DNA of 64,000 nt. Source: Deinococcus sp. LM3. Lineage in GTDB: Bacteria > Deinococcota > Deinococci > Deinococcales > Deinococcaceae. Positions within the stretch are counted from its first letter, which is position 1. The number at the start of each line of letters is the position of its first letter. A model generated the notes under the pieces. That model saw only the letters and a program-made list of their open reading frames with translations, did no database searches and was not told the DNA's origin. The stretch spans positions 2,568,501 through 2,632,500 of the forward strand of contig NZ_MUFV01000001.1 in the NCBI RefSeq assembly GCF_002017875.1. Direction: 5' to 3'. This document shows positions 36,158 to 47,627 of this stretch, piece after piece. The position numbers and the translations under genes were made by a program.

Positions 36158-37234
36158 ATGAAGCGAATCCTGACGCGGTGGCTGCCGCGCCTGCTGGCCG
36201 GACTGCTGCTGCTCGCGGGCGTCCTGGCGGGCGTGGTGTACGCCCTGACCGACCACCCGAAACCTGTGCAGGCGGCCGACCTGAACTGCCCCGACTCGGC
36301 CCCCACCCTGCGCGCCGGGCAGGCCGTGCGGGTCATGAACTGGAACGTGCAGTACCTCGCCGGGCGCGGGTACGTCTTCTTCTACGACACCCTGAACGGC
36401 GACGGCCCCGACACCCGCCCCAGCCCCGGGAGCCTCGCCCGGACGCTGGACGAGGTGACGCGCGCCATAGAGCAGGAGAAGCCCGATCTGATCCTGCTGC
36501 AGGAGGTCGACCGCGACAGCCGCCGCACCGACTACCAGGACCAGCTGGCGCTGCTACAGGCGCGGCTGGGCGGCGCGTTCCCCTGCGCGGCCACCACGTA
36601 CTACCACCGGGCGGCGTTCGTGCCGCACCCGTCCATCATGGGCCGGGTGGGCCTGAGTCTCGTGACGCTCAGCCGCTACCGCCTGGACACCGCCACCCGC
36701 TACCAGTTGCCGCGCATCTGCGGCGATCCGGTCACCGTCGCGTTCAACTTCAGGCGGGCGGTGCTGGGCGTGACCCTGCCCGTGCAGGGCGGCGCACCCC
36801 TGAGTGCCTTCAACACGCACATGGACGCCTTCGCGCAGGGCTGCGACACCATGCAGCGGCAGGCGGCGTTCGTGAACGACCTGCTCGGCGCTGCGCCGAC
36901 CCCCTGGGTGATGGGCGGGGATTTCAACCTGCTCGGCACCCGCGCCGCCTACAACCGTCTGCGCGAGCGCGAGCGGGCGTACTTCAACCCGCAGACCGAA
37001 CTGGCCCCGCTGCTCGCGAGGTTCGCGTCGTTCCCCAGCCCCGCGCAGATCGACAGCGGCAACCCGGCCTTCTTCACGCACGAGGCGAACGACCCGGCCG
37101 TGGGCCGCGCCGACCGCACCATCGACTACTTCCTGTACTCGCCGGACCTGCCACGCGCCGACGAACGCGTCCGGCAGGACCGGCCGAAGATCAGCGACCA
37201 CTACGCGATGCTGACCACCGTCACCCTGCCCTGA
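36158..37234 (+). CDS. Endonuclease/exonuclease/phosphatase family protein, membrane-anchored
   Basis: The 358-residue protein has an N-terminal membrane helix (LPRLLAGLLLLAGVLAGVVY, residues about 9-29) and an outward-facing EEP domain with RVMNWNVQYL, ILLQEVDRDS (metal Glu), AFNTHMDAF, MGGDFNLLGT, TIDYFLYS and a final SDHYAM with the catalytic Asp-His. It hydrolyses phosphodiester or phosphomonoester bonds outside the membrane; sphingomyelinase-like, nuclease or lipid phosphatase roles are all possible. The ATG after TATGCT is used; the longer frame from 35615 runs antisense through the ATPase gene. Confidence 0.88.
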   Translation: MKRILTRWLPRLLAGLLLLAGVLAGVVYALTDHPKPVQAADLNCPDSAPTLRAGQAVRVMNWNVQYLAGRGYVFFYDTLNGDGPDTRPSPGSLARTLDEVTRAIEQEKPDLILLQEVDRDSRRTDYQDQLALLQARLGGAFPCAATTYYHRAAFVPHPSIMGRVGLSLVTLSRYRLDTATRYQLPRICGDPVTVAFNFRRAVLGVTLPVQGGAPLSAFNTHMDAFAQGCDTMQRQAAFVNDLLGAAPTPWVMGGDFNLLGTRAAYNRLRERERAYFNPQTELAPLLARFASFPSPAQIDSGNPAFFTHEANDPAVGRADRTIDYFLYSPDLPRADERVRQDRPKISDHYAMLTTVTLP

Positions 37235-37240
37235 ACGCAG

Positions 37241-37290
37241 GGCGGGGAAGCGGCCGGCCCCGGTTCACCCAGGTCGGCCGCTCCCCCGCC
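37241..37290. terminator. Long hairpin between convergent genes
   Basis: GGCGGGGAAGCGGCCG (37241-37256) pairs with CGGCCGCTCCCCCGCC (37275-37290) except for one position. It probably ends both the EEP and hpt transcripts. Confidence 0.65.
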
Positions 37291-37296
37291 GCCAGC

Positions 37297-37824
<528 letters not shown>

Positions 37825-37832
37825 AGGGGATC

Positions 37833-37838
37833 AGGCTA
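37833..37838 (-). promoter_or_regulatory. -10 element TAGCCT for hpt
   Basis: TAGCCT on the minus strand is 8 bases before the ATG at 37824. Confidence 0.6.
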
Positions 37839-37899
37839 ACACGCCGCGCCGCCGCGCTGACCGGGGCGCCGCCGGCTTCTGGCCTGCCGGGCAATGCTC

Positions 37900-37905
37900 T
37901 ATGCT
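37900..37905 (+). promoter_or_regulatory. -10 element TATGCT for the trpC leader
   Basis: TATGCT is 7 bases before ATG 37913, the original trpC start that a MITE has since cut off from the gene. The ATG now used by trpC (38059) has no such element. Confidence 0.65.
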
Positions 37906-37912
37906 TCGGCGC

Positions 37913-38062
37913 ATGTCTGTTCTGATACGGATTCCGTCTGTTCCGTTAACAACCCGGAACAACACCGGGTTGCCAACTCCACGTCCGGAACCCGTTCGAC
38001 TCCCGCTCGCATCCGCTCGGATTGAACGGTTCTTGCAAACCATTCAATCGGAGTCCGTATGA
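37913..38062 (+). CDS. 49-residue leader ORF made by MITE insertion in trpC
   Basis: The frame starts with the ancestral trpC codons (MSVL) after a leaderless promoter and continues through MITE copy 5 to a TGA at 38060-38062. That stop overlaps the present trpC ATG as ATGA. If one copy of the TGA target duplication and the MITE are removed, MSVL joins SAPDLTRVPG in frame, showing this was the original start of trpC. The peptide itself is a by-product of the insertion. Confidence 0.8.
   Translation: MSVLIRIPSVPLTTRNNTGLPTPRPEPVRLPLASARIERFLQTIQSESV
37926..38059 (-). mobile_element. MITE-like element copy 5, 134 bp, inside trpC
   Basis: Same family as the other four but in the opposite orientation. 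The ends are TACGGATTCCG and CGGAGTCCGTA with target duplication TGA (37923-37925 and 38060-38062). In the orientation of the others, stem-loop 2 has arms CAACCCGG and CCGGGTTG, and stem-loop 1 has GGTT paired with AACC where copy 2 has GGGCT with AGCCC. Its last A plus the duplicated TG make the new trpC start codon. Confidence 0.88.
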
Positions 38063-38834
38063 GTGCCCCTGACCTGACGCGCGTTCCGGGCGTGCTGGGC
38101 CGCATCGTGGACCTTCGCGCCGGGGATTACCGGGACGCCGATCCGGCCCTGGGCGAGGCCCGTCCCGCCGCGCGGCGCTTCGAGGCGGCGCTGCGCGCCC
38201 CGGGCCTGTCCCTGATCGCCGAGGTGAAACGCGCCAGTCCCAGCCAGGGAGCCATCGCGCCGCTCGACCCGGCCGACGCGGCGCGGGCGTACGCGTCGGG
38301 CGGCGCGGCGGCCCTCAGTGTCCTGACCGAGCCGCGTTACTTCGACGGGAACCGCGAGGCGCTGCTGGAGGTGGTCGCCGTGACCGAACTCCCGGCGCTG
38401 CGCAAGGATTTCGTGGTGCATCCGGCCATGCTGCGCGAGGCGGCCGACTGGGGCGCGTCGGCGGCGCTGCTGATGGTCAGCGTGCTGCACGAACACACCG
38501 CCGAGTACCTGGGCGCGGCGCACCACCTGGGCCTGGACGCCCTGGTCGAGGTGCACGACGAGCGCGAACTGGACATCGCGCTGGAGGCGGGCGCGCGCAT
38601 CATCGGCGTGAACAACCGCGACCTGACCACGCTGGAGATCGACCTGAACGTCAGTCCGCGCCTGATCCGCCGGGCGCGCGAGGCGGGCTTCAGCGGCGTG
38701 CTGGTCGCCGAGAGCGGCTACCGCACCCCGCAGGACATCGCCGCCGTGCGCGGGCTGGCAGACGCGGTGCTGGTGGGCAGCAGTCTGGCGGGCAGCGGCG
38801 ACCTCGCCCGCGCCGCGCGTGACCTCATGACCCC

Positions 38835-38838
<4 letters not shown>
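38059..38838 (+). CDS. trpC: Indole-3-glycerol phosphate synthase, start supplied by a MITE
   Basis: The 259-residue barrel has SLIAEVKRASPSQGAI (catalytic Lys, about residue 55), ALSVLTEPRYFDGN, LRKDFVVHP (catalytic Lys), IGVNNRDLTTLEIDL and VAESGYRTPQDI. It closes the indole ring in tryptophan synthesis. The protein begins MSAPDLTR at an ATG that overlaps the leader ORF stop, with no Shine-Dalgarno sequence and no -10 hexamer at the usual distance, so translation probably depends on restart after the leader. The GTG of the next gene overlaps its stop (GTGA). Confidence 0.93.
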
Positions 38839-39818
<980 letters not shown>

Positions 39819-39851
39819 CTTTTGATGGTCGCAGCTCATCCGCCTGTCGCC

Positions 39852-39857
39852 TACACT
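39852..39857 (+). promoter_or_regulatory. -10 element TACACT
   Basis: TACACT is 8 bases before the ATG at 39866. Confidence 0.6.
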
Positions 39858-39865
39858 GGGCCGCG

Positions 39866-40564
39866 ATGACCGCCGCAGTTCACCCACCCCGCTACCTGCG
39901 CTGGCTGATTCTGGGCGGCGCACTGCTGCTGATCGGCGGCGCGGCCCTCCAGCCGGACGTGCGCGAGTTCCTGGGCCGCGCGTACGCCGCCCTGACCAGC
40001 AGCGATCCGCGCGTCACGCACGCCTTCGTGGACGGGCTGGGCTGGGCCGGACCGCTCGCCCTGATCGCGGGCTTCGTGTTGCAGGCGGTGCTGCCGGTGC
40101 TGCCGGCGCTGGTCATGACCGCCGTGACCGCCCGCGCCTACGGCCCCTACGAGGGATTCCTGATCGTGTACCTGGGCACGCTGCTGGGCGCGGCCGCCGG
40201 GTACGGCCTGGGCCGCCTGCTGGGCGACACCCTGGTCCGCACCCTGGCCGGCGAGAGCGCCCGCCGCGCCGCGCACGACTTCGCCGCCCGCTACGGCCTG
40301 CAGGGCGTGCTGATGGTGCGCCTGATGCCGGTCCTGTCCGCCGACGTGATGAACCTCGTGGCGGGCGCGGCCCGCATGGGCTTCCGGCCGTTCATGATCG
40401 CCACCGCCATCGGGGCGCTGCCGGTCACGCTGCTGGTCGTGTGGCTCAGCGGGGACACGCAGCGCATGCTGTGGGGCCTGGGCCTGCTGTCGGGCGTGGT
40501 GGGTATTGCCGGGCTGATCCGCTGGCTGCTGGCCCGCCGCGCCGCGCGTCCCCCGCGCCCCTGA
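39866..40564 (+). CDS. TVP38/TMEM64 (DedA-like) membrane protein (232 aa)
   Basis: The protein has an N-terminal membrane helix (residues about 11-28), then the VTT-domain pattern: LIAGFVLQAVLPVLPALVMT, YGPYEGFLIVYLGTLLGAAAGYGLGRLLG, FAARYGLQGVLMVRLMPVLSADVMNLVAGAARM and a last pair of helices. The family moves or scrambles lipids such as undecaprenyl phosphate; the substrate here is unknown. The ATG after TACACT is used; the longer frame upstream is antisense or out-of-frame reading of the MBL gene. Confidence 0.87.
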   Translation: MTAAVHPPRYLRWLILGGALLLIGGAALQPDVREFLGRAYAALTSSDPRVTHAFVDGLGWAGPLALIAGFVLQAVLPVLPALVMTAVTARAYGPYEGFLIVYLGTLLGAAAGYGLGRLLGDTLVRTLAGESARRAAHDFAARYGLQGVLMVRLMPVLSADVMNLVAGAARMGFRPFMIATAIGALPVTLLVVWLSGDTQRMLWGLGLLSGVVGIAGLIRWLLARRAARPPRP

Positions 40565-40604
40565 ACGGCCTGCCCCTCTCCGCCCCGATCAGCGCGAGTT
40601 TGGT

Positions 40605-40610
40605 TACACT
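40605..40610 (+). promoter_or_regulatory. Promoter -10 TACACT for purM (leadered)
   Basis: TACACT lies 42 bases before the ATG at 40653, and the gene has a strong AGGAGG ribosome site, so this promoter makes a transcript with a normal leader. Confidence 0.55.
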
Positions 40611-40652
40611 GCACTGAACATCCGCGCAGCGGACCGCAGGAGGCAGGAGCAC

Positions 40653-41708
40653 ATGACTGAAAGCAAGCAAGGCGCGCAGGCGTCAGCCTATGAACGCGCG
40701 GGCGTCAGCATCGACGCCGGACACCGCGCCGTCCACCTGATGAAAGACGCGGTCGCCCGCACCCACACGCCCAACGTGCTGGGCGGCCTGGGCGGCTTCG
40801 GCGGCCTGTTCCGCGCCGCGTTCGGCCACATGGAAGACCCGGTCCTGGTCGCCAGTACCGACGGTGTGGGCACCAAGACCAAGGTCGCGGTCCGCACCGG
40901 GCGCTTCGGCGGGCTGGGCGGCGACATCGTGAACCACTGCGTGAACGACATCCTGGTGCAGGGCGCGCGCCCGCTGTTCTTCCTGGATTACGTCGCCATG
41001 GGCAAACTCTCGCCCGAACGGGTCGCGGAGGTCGTGACCGGCGCGGCGCAGGCCTGCGAGGCGCTCGGCGTGGCGCTGCTGGGCGGCGAGACGGCCGAGA
41101 TGCCCGGCGTGTACGTGGACGGCGAACTGGACATCGTGGGTACCATCGTGGGCGTCGTGGACCGCCCCGCCCTGATCACCGGCGCGCGCATCGAGGCGGG
41201 CGACACCGTGATCGCGCTGCCCAGCTCGGGCCTGCACACCAACGGCTTCTCGCTGGCCCGCATGGCCCTGGACGACCTCGACTGGAACGAGGCGCGTGAG
41301 GACCTGAACGGCCAGACGCTCGCGGACCTGCTGCCCGTCCCGCACCGCTCGTACCTGCCGGCCTTCGACGCCCTGCAGGCCGCCGGGGTGGATGTGCGCG
41401 GCATGGCGCACATCACGGGCGGCGGCCTGATCGACAACCCGCCCCGCGTGTTCCCCGCCGGGATCGGCATGCAGGTCGACACCGGCAGCTGGACCGTGCC
41501 GCCCGTCTTCGAGCTGATCGTGGCGCGCGCCGGTGTGGAACGCCAGGAAGCCTTCCGGGCGCTGAATATGGGCGTGGGCTTCCTGTTCATCCTGCCCGCC
41601 GCGCAGCAGACGGCGGCGCTGGACGCCCTGCGGGCCGCCGGCGAGCAGCCCTGGGTGATCGGCCAGATGACGGCCGGTCAGGGCGTGACCTTCACGGGAG
41701 CCGTTTGA
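40653..41708 (+). CDS. purM: Phosphoribosylformylglycinamidine cyclo-ligase
   Basis: The 351-residue AIR synthase has YERAGVSIDAGHRAVHLMKD, LVASTDGVGTKTKVA (ATP/metal region, about residues 66-80), VNDILVQGARPLFFLDYVA and the late block HITGGGLIDNPPRVFPAGIG. It makes AIR from FGAM with ATP in purine synthesis. An AGGAGG sequence stands upstream of the ATG. The next gene starts at a TTG that overlaps the purM stop (TTGA). Confidence 0.97.
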   Translation: MTESKQGAQASAYERAGVSIDAGHRAVHLMKDAVARTHTPNVLGGLGGFGGLFRAAFGHMEDPVLVASTDGVGTKTKVAVRTGRFGGLGGDIVNHCVNDILVQGARPLFFLDYVAMGKLSPERVAEVVTGAAQACEALGVALLGGETAEMPGVYVDGELDIVGTIVGVVDRPALITGARIEAGDTVIALPSSGLHTNGFSLARMALDDLDWNEAREDLNGQTLADLLPVPHRSYLPAFDALQAAGVDVRGMAHITGGGLIDNPPRVFPAGIGMQVDTGSWTVPPVFELIVARAGVERQEAFRALNMGVGFLFILPAAQQTAALDALRAAGEQPWVIGQMTAGQGVTFTGAV

Positions 41709-42418
41709 CCAGGCGGCTGGCCCCCACCGGGTTCGCCGCGCCGGACCGCGCCACCGCCACCGAATTCTGGGTCGTGCGCCACGGCGAGAGCACCTGGAAC
41801 GCCGACGGCCGCTACCAGGGGCAGACCGACGTGCCGCTCAGTCCCATCGGGGTGTTGCAGGCGTCCAGCCTCGCCGAGCGGCTGACCGCGCAACCCTTCG
41901 ACGCCGTGTACACCAGTGACCTGAACCGCGCCGCGCAGACCGCCCGCATCGTCGCCGAGCGCCTGCACGGCGCGCCCCCCGTGCAGACCGACGTGGGCCT
42001 GCGCGAGATCGACGTGGGCGAACTCGCGGGCCTGACCATCCACGAGATCCGCGCCCGCTTTCCCGAGTACCTGCAGGCCCTGAGCGCCGAACCCTGGAGC
42101 ACCCGCCGCCCCGGCGGGGAGAGCATGGAGGACCTGTACGCCCGCAGCGGCGAGGCCTTCACGCAGATCCAGGCGCGGCATCCCGGTCAGCGGGTGCTGG
42201 TGTTCACGCACGGCGGCGTGGTCCGCGTGGCGGTGGGTCTGGCGCTGGGCGGCGTGCCCGCCAACGCCTGGGCGCGCCTGAGCGTGTCGAACACCTCGGT
42301 CACGCGCGTCCTGCTGGGTGCGGGCAGCGGCATGCTGCTGGGCTTCAACGACGACGCCCATCTGGAAAGCCTGCTGGAAGCCACCGAGGCCGACGACGTG
42401 CTCGGACAGGCCCCGTAA
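41705..42418 (+). CDS. Histidine phosphatase family protein (237 aa)
   Basis: The catalytic RHG motif is in WVVRHGESTWNADGRYQGQTDVPLS (RHG at about residues 25-27, block split), with the later LREIDVGELAGLT, GESMEDLYAR and VLVFTHGGVVRVAV (second His). It acts as a phosphoglycerate mutase-like phosphatase on an unknown small phosphate ester or as a cobalamin/nucleotide phosphatase. TTG 41705 overlaps the purM stop, giving tight coupling; no later start fits as well. Confidence 0.87.
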   Translation: MTRRLAPTGFAAPDRATATEFWVVRHGESTWNADGRYQGQTDVPLSPIGVLQASSLAERLTAQPFDAVYTSDLNRAAQTARIVAERLHGAPPVQTDVGLREIDVGELAGLTIHEIRARFPEYLQALSAEPWSTRRPGGESMEDLYARSGEAFTQIQARHPGQRVLVFTHGGVVRVAVGLALGGVPANAWARLSVSNTSVTRVLLGAGSGMLLGFNDDAHLESLLEATEADDVLGQAP

Positions 42419-42437
42419 GCCCGCATCTCCCGTCTGT

Positions 42438-42470
42438 GCGCGGTCGGTCCTGCCCTGGGACCGGCCGCGC
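42438..42470 (+). terminator. Hairpin after the phosphatase gene
   Basis: GCGCGGTCGGTCC (42438-42450) pairs with GGACCGGCCGCGC (42458-42470) with one G-T pair. There is no T-run. The remaining 180 bases before the next gene show no other feature. Confidence 0.55.
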
Positions 42471-42647
42471 TGCGTCTGTGGCAGAAGGGCAGGGCGGCGG
42501 TCGGGATGCGGTGCAAAGATGCACCCCGTCCGCAGGAGCGCGTCCCCACCCACTGCCGGGCGGACACTCGGGGCAGGACCGCCGCTTCCTCTGCGCCGCG
42601 CCCGGACGGTCCGGCGCGGCCCGCTCCCAGCGGCGGCAGGTGAAGCC

Positions 42648-44129
42648 ATGACGCACCCCGCTCCCCTCACGCTCCCCGGCCTGCCCCTCACCCCACTGCG
42701 GCCTGCCCCGCACCCGGCTCCGGCGCTGCCGTCTGCCCCGGCGCTGCCGCGCATCATTCAGGGCGGCATGGGCGTGGCCGTCTCGGACTGGCGGCTGGCA
42801 CGGGCCGTGTCCATGACCGGCGAACTGGGCGTCGTGTCCGGCACCGGCATCGACACCGTGCTGTTGCGCCGCCTTCAGGACGGCGACCCGGACGGGCACG
42901 TCCGCGCGGCCCTGAACCACTTCCCGGACGCAGCCCTCGCGGCGCGCACCGTGCAGCGGTTCTTCCTCCCGGCGGGCCGTGCGCCGGGGCAGCCGTACGC
43001 CCGCGTGCCGCTGCCCACCGCCGAACGGCACCGCGACGCCTGGGAACTGTCCGTACTGGGCGCGTTCACCGAGGTATTCCTGGCCCGTCAGGGGCACGCG
43101 AACCCGGTCGGCCTGAACCTGCTGACCAAGTTGCAGCTGCACACCCTGCCGTGCCTGTTCGGGGCAATGCTGGCCGGGGTGGACACCGTGATCATGGGCG
43201 CCGGGATTCCGCGTGACATTCCGCGCGTGCTGGACGCTCTGGCCGCCGGGCAGCCCGCCACCCTGAGCCTCGACGTGCGCGGCGGCGACCCCGTGCCCCT
43301 GACCCTGGACCCGGCCGCATACGGTGGGGCGGGCGCCGCCCTGACCCGCCCGAAGTTCTACCCGGTGGTGTCCTCGCACGTGCTGGCAGGCGTCCTGGCC
43401 CGCAAGGCCAGCGGGCGTGTGGACGGCTTCGTGGTCGAGGGGCCGACGGCCGGGGGGCACAACGCCCCGCCGCGCGGCCCCCTGACCCTGGACAGCAGTG
43501 GTCAGCCGGTGTACGGCGAGCGGGACGGGGCGGACCTGCCCGCCCTGCGCGCCCTGGGCCTGCCGTTCTGGCTGGCCGGCAGTCACGGCACCCCGGACGC
43601 CCTGGCGCGGGCGCTGGCAGCGGGCGCGGCGGGCATTCAGGTGGGCACGCTGTTCGCCTTCGCCGCCGAGTCCGGCCTGCGTGCCGACCTGAAAGCCGAC
43701 GTGCAGGCCCGCGCGCACGCCGGGACGCTGGAGGTATTCACGGACCCGCTCGCTTCGCCCACCGGGTTTCCGTTCAAGGTCGTGAACCTGCCCGGCACGC
43801 TCTCGCAGGCCGGAGCGTACGCGGCGCGCGAGCGGGTGTGCGACATCGGGTACCTGCGCGAGGCGTACCGCACCCCACAGGGGGGCGTGGGCTGGCGCTG
43901 CCCCAGCGAACCCGTCGCCGCGTACACCGCCAAGGGCGGACAGGCCGCCGACACGACCGGACGCAAGTGCCTGTGCAACGCCCTGATGGCCGACGCCGGG
44001 TACCCGCAGGTGCAGCGCGGCGGGCACACCGAGCCGCCCCTGCTGACCAGCGGCGACCGCCTGAACGACCTGCGGGACCTGCCCGCCGCCTACCGCGCCG
44101 CCGACGTGATCCGCGTCCTGCGCGGCTGA
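42648..44129 (+). CDS. Nitronate monooxygenase / 2-nitropropane dioxygenase family (493 aa)
   Basis: The FMN-barrel pattern is clear: PRIIQGGMGVAVSDWRLARAVS (about residues 34-55), GVVSGTGIDTVLL, GVDTVIMGAGIPRDIP, VVEGPTAGGHNAPPRG with the phosphate-binding Gly-rich loop and catalytic-type His, and AGAAGIQVGTLFAFA. At 493 residues it is longer than ordinary nitronate monooxygenases, with an added C-terminal part carrying several Cys (RVCDIGYLR, WRCPSEP, GRKCLCNALMAD), possibly a metal site. It oxidises alkyl nitronates or a related compound; the substrate is unknown. A GGCAGGTGA sequence precedes the ATG. Confidence 0.82.
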   Translation: MTHPAPLTLPGLPLTPLRPAPHPAPALPSAPALPRIIQGGMGVAVSDWRLARAVSMTGELGVVSGTGIDTVLLRRLQDGDPDGHVRAALNHFPDAALAARTVQRFFLPAGRAPGQPYARVPLPTAERHRDAWELSVLGAFTEVFLARQGHANPVGLNLLTKLQLHTLPCLFGAMLAGVDTVIMGAGIPRDIPRVLDALAAGQPATLSLDVRGGDPVPLTLDPAAYGGAGAALTRPKFYPVVSSHVLAGVLARKASGRVDGFVVEGPTAGGHNAPPRGPLTLDSSGQPVYGERDGADLPALRALGLPFWLAGSHGTPDALARALAAGAAGIQVGTLFAFAAESGLRADLKADVQARAHAGTLEVFTDPLASPTGFPFKVVNLPGTLSQAGAYAARERVCDIGYLREAYRTPQGGVGWRCPSEPVAAYTAKGGQAADTTGRKCLCNALMADAGYPQVQRGGHTEPPLLTSGDRLNDLRDLPAAYRAADVIRVLRG

Positions 44130-44151
44130 ACCCCGCCGCGCGCCCATGCGC

Positions 44152-44157
44152 TAGCCT
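44152..44157 (+). promoter_or_regulatory. -10 element TAGCCT of the meaB transcript
   Basis: TAGCCT is 9 bases before ATG 44167 of a short ORF, not before meaB itself. Confidence 0.5.
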
Positions 44158-44166
44158 GGGGGGCAC

Positions 44167-44207
44167 ATGCCTTCCCTTCCTTCCACCCGTTCCGGCCGGG
44201 GCAGGCC

Positions 44208-44211
<4 letters not shown>
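44167..44211 (+). other. 14-codon upstream ORF coupled to meaB
   Basis: MPSLPSTRSGRGRP ends at a TGA (44209-44211) that overlaps meaB GTG 44208 as GTGA. It follows a leaderless-type hexamer, so ribosomes may load here and restart at meaB. Confidence 0.5.
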
Positions 44212-45693
<1,482 letters not shown>

Positions 45694-45706
<13 letters not shown>

Positions 45707-46230
45707 GGATAGCGGCGCTCGAACACCAGACCGCCGGGCGTGTCGGCCAGCATGACCGGCGTGACCACCTGCACGCCCTGTAATTCCAGGCGGGCGCGGC
45801 CCAGCGCGTCGGTGCGCGCCACGCCCGCCGCGAGTGCCGGGATCAGCCAGCCGGGCCGGGCGGCGGTCAGCAGGACCTCCAGCTCCTTCAGGCCGCTTTT
45901 CAGTTGCGGCGTGAACAGGACGGCGCGCGCGGGCCGCCGCCCCGCCCCCAGCTCCCGCGTGATGCCGGCCAGGTCCGGGGCGGACAGCTCCCAGCGGCCC
46001 GCCGCCGTGCGACCGGCCATCACCAGGAACGCACCGCGCAGGTCCGCCACCGCCTGCGCCAGCCCCGCCGCGCCCGGCAGCGCGACCGCCACGTCGAACT
46101 CCGGCAGGGTCCGGCTGAAGTAATCGGCCGCCGCCTGAAGGTCCGGCCCGCTCAGCCCCCGCAGGGACTCCCGCACCCGCTCCGGGCTGGGCAGAGCGCG
46201 GGCAATCGAGGCGCGGAACGGGTCAGTCAT
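45694..46230 (-). CDS. Unknown soluble protein (178 aa)
   Basis: The product MTDPFRASIARALPSPERVRE has no signal peptide, membrane helix or motif I recognise; it alternates helical stretches (ESLRGLSGPDLQAAADYFS) with beta-like regions (GLVFERRYPHSA). The ATG at 46230 is chosen because TACCCT lies 5 bases upstream; an ATG at 46275 has no support. It overlaps the ICMT-like gene end to end by 13 bases and is divergent from the MFS gene. Confidence 0.6.
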
Positions 46231-46290
46231 ACCCCAGGGTAGGGTCATGGGTCTTGCGGGGCTGTCACAACCCATGCCGGCATCTTCACC

Positions 46291-46356
46291 GAACGTTGAA
46301 CGATCAGGTGCGTCCGGGGGGGCGGGGCCATAGCGGCCCGCCAGTCCGGACGCACC
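46291..46356. promoter_or_regulatory. Candidate operator and inverted repeat in a divergent gap
   Basis: GAACGTTGAACG at 46291-46302 resembles the GAACGTTGACG cluster upstream of the fad operon. Next to it GGTGCGTCCGG (46307-46317) and CCGGACGCACC (46346-46356) form a perfect 11-bp inverted repeat with a 28-base gap. Both lie between the unknown gene ending the left unit and the MFS gene. Confidence 0.45.
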
Positions 46357-46403
46357 GGCGCCCTTCGTCGCCTGCCACCCCCACGCTGCCCCGCCGCGCG
46401 CAG

Positions 46404-46409
46404 TACCGT
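46404..46409 (+). promoter_or_regulatory. -10 element TACCGT
   Basis: TACCGT is 9 bases before the ATG at 46419. Confidence 0.45.
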
Positions 46410-46418
46410 GCAGCCCAT

Positions 46419-47585
46419 ATGCAGGCCAGCGTCACCGCCACCGCCACCCGCCACGCCACCGCCATCGCCGTGGCCGTCACCGCCGGGCACTTCATCAACG
46501 ACGCCTACAGCGCCATGCTCACCCCCCTGACCCCCGCGCTACAGGCCAAATACGGGGTCAGCATCGCCGCCGTCACGCTGCTGTCCAGCGTGTACTCGCT
46601 GACCAGCAGCGTCCTGCAACCCCTGCTGGGCATCCTCGGTGAACGCCTCGACCGCCGCTACGCCGCCGCGCTCGGGCCCCTGATGACCGGGATCGGCCTG
46701 ACCCTCATGGGCTTCGTCCCGTGGTTCGGGGCGCTGATCCTGCTCGTCGCGGTCGCCGGACTCGGCAGCGGCTTCTTCCACCCGGCCGGAGCCGCGTACG
46801 TCGCGCAGCACAGCCCCCCCGACAAACGCGGCCTTTGGGCCAGCCTGTTCAGCGCGGGCGGCACCGCCGGGATGGCACTCGGCCCGGTCTTCGCCGGGGT
46901 GGGCCTCACGCACCTGCCGTGGTTCGCGCTGATCGGCGTGGTCGTCGCCGCCATCACCTTCGCCGTCACCCCCAGCGGCGTGCAGAAGGCGAAGCGCATC
47001 CCACTGCGCGATTACGCCGGCATCTTCCGTGGCCCCCTCGTGTGGCTGTGGGCCATGGCCGTCCTGCGCTCGCTGGCCAGCATGGGCTACAACGCCATGC
47101 TGCCGTTCATGCTCCTGGCACGCGGCTACGGGGCGCGCGAGGTCGCCATCACGCTCGCCGTGTACTCGGTCGCCAGCGCCATCGGCGGCATCGTCGGAGG
47201 ACGGCTCAGCGACCGCCTGGGCCGCGTGACCGTCCTGCGCGGCGCGATCCTCACCACCATCCCCTTCTTCGCGCTGCTCATCCTCTCCAGCCCCGCCAAC
47301 TGGTGGTTCTACCCCCTGACCTTCATCGTGGGGGCCGCCGTGAACGCCAGCATCCCCGTCGGGGTCGTCACCGCGCAGGAGTACGCGCCCGGCCACGTCG
47401 CCGTCGCCAGCTCGATCATGATGGGCTTCTCCTGGGGCTTCGCGGGCCTCCTCGTGTTCCTCGTCGGCGCGCTGGCCGACGCCACCAGCCCAACCACCGC
47501 CGCCCTGGCCGCGCTGAGCCTGCTGATCCCCAGCGCGATCATCGCCGCGCGCCTCCCGGAACCGAAGAAGGTGCAGTTCAGCTGA
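46419..47585 (+). CDS. MFS transporter, Fsr (fosmidomycin resistance)-like (388 aa)
   Basis: Twelve hydrophobic segments are visible, and the start region AVTAGHFINDAYSAMLTPLTPAL with the GHFxND pattern is typical of the Fsr branch of MFS efflux pumps. The loop LGERLDRRYAAALGPLMTG corresponds to the conserved loop 2-3, and the second half repeats it as GGRLSDRLGRVTVLRGA. It should export a drug or metabolite with protons. The ATG at 46419 gives an N-terminus of the right length; the longer frame upstream is not supported. Confidence 0.88.
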   Translation: MQASVTATATRHATAIAVAVTAGHFINDAYSAMLTPLTPALQAKYGVSIAAVTLLSSVYSLTSSVLQPLLGILGERLDRRYAAALGPLMTGIGLTLMGFVPWFGALILLVAVAGLGSGFFHPAGAAYVAQHSPPDKRGLWASLFSAGGTAGMALGPVFAGVGLTHLPWFALIGVVVAAITFAVTPSGVQKAKRIPLRDYAGIFRGPLVWLWAMAVLRSLASMGYNAMLPFMLLARGYGAREVAITLAVYSVASAIGGIVGGRLSDRLGRVTVLRGAILTTIPFFALLILSSPANWWFYPLTFIVGAAVNASIPVGVVTAQEYAPGHVAVASSIMMGFSWGFAGLLVFLVGALADATSPTTAALAALSLLIPSAIIAARLPEPKKVQFS

Positions 47586-47627
47586 AAGATGGACGGCAGG
47601 GGGCCGGGCGTATGAGCACCATGAGTC

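Noticed and set aside
42345..44147. 600-codon minus-strand ORF opposite the nitronate monooxygenase gene
   Set aside because: A shadow of high GC3; the plus strand has the clear FMN-barrel motifs.
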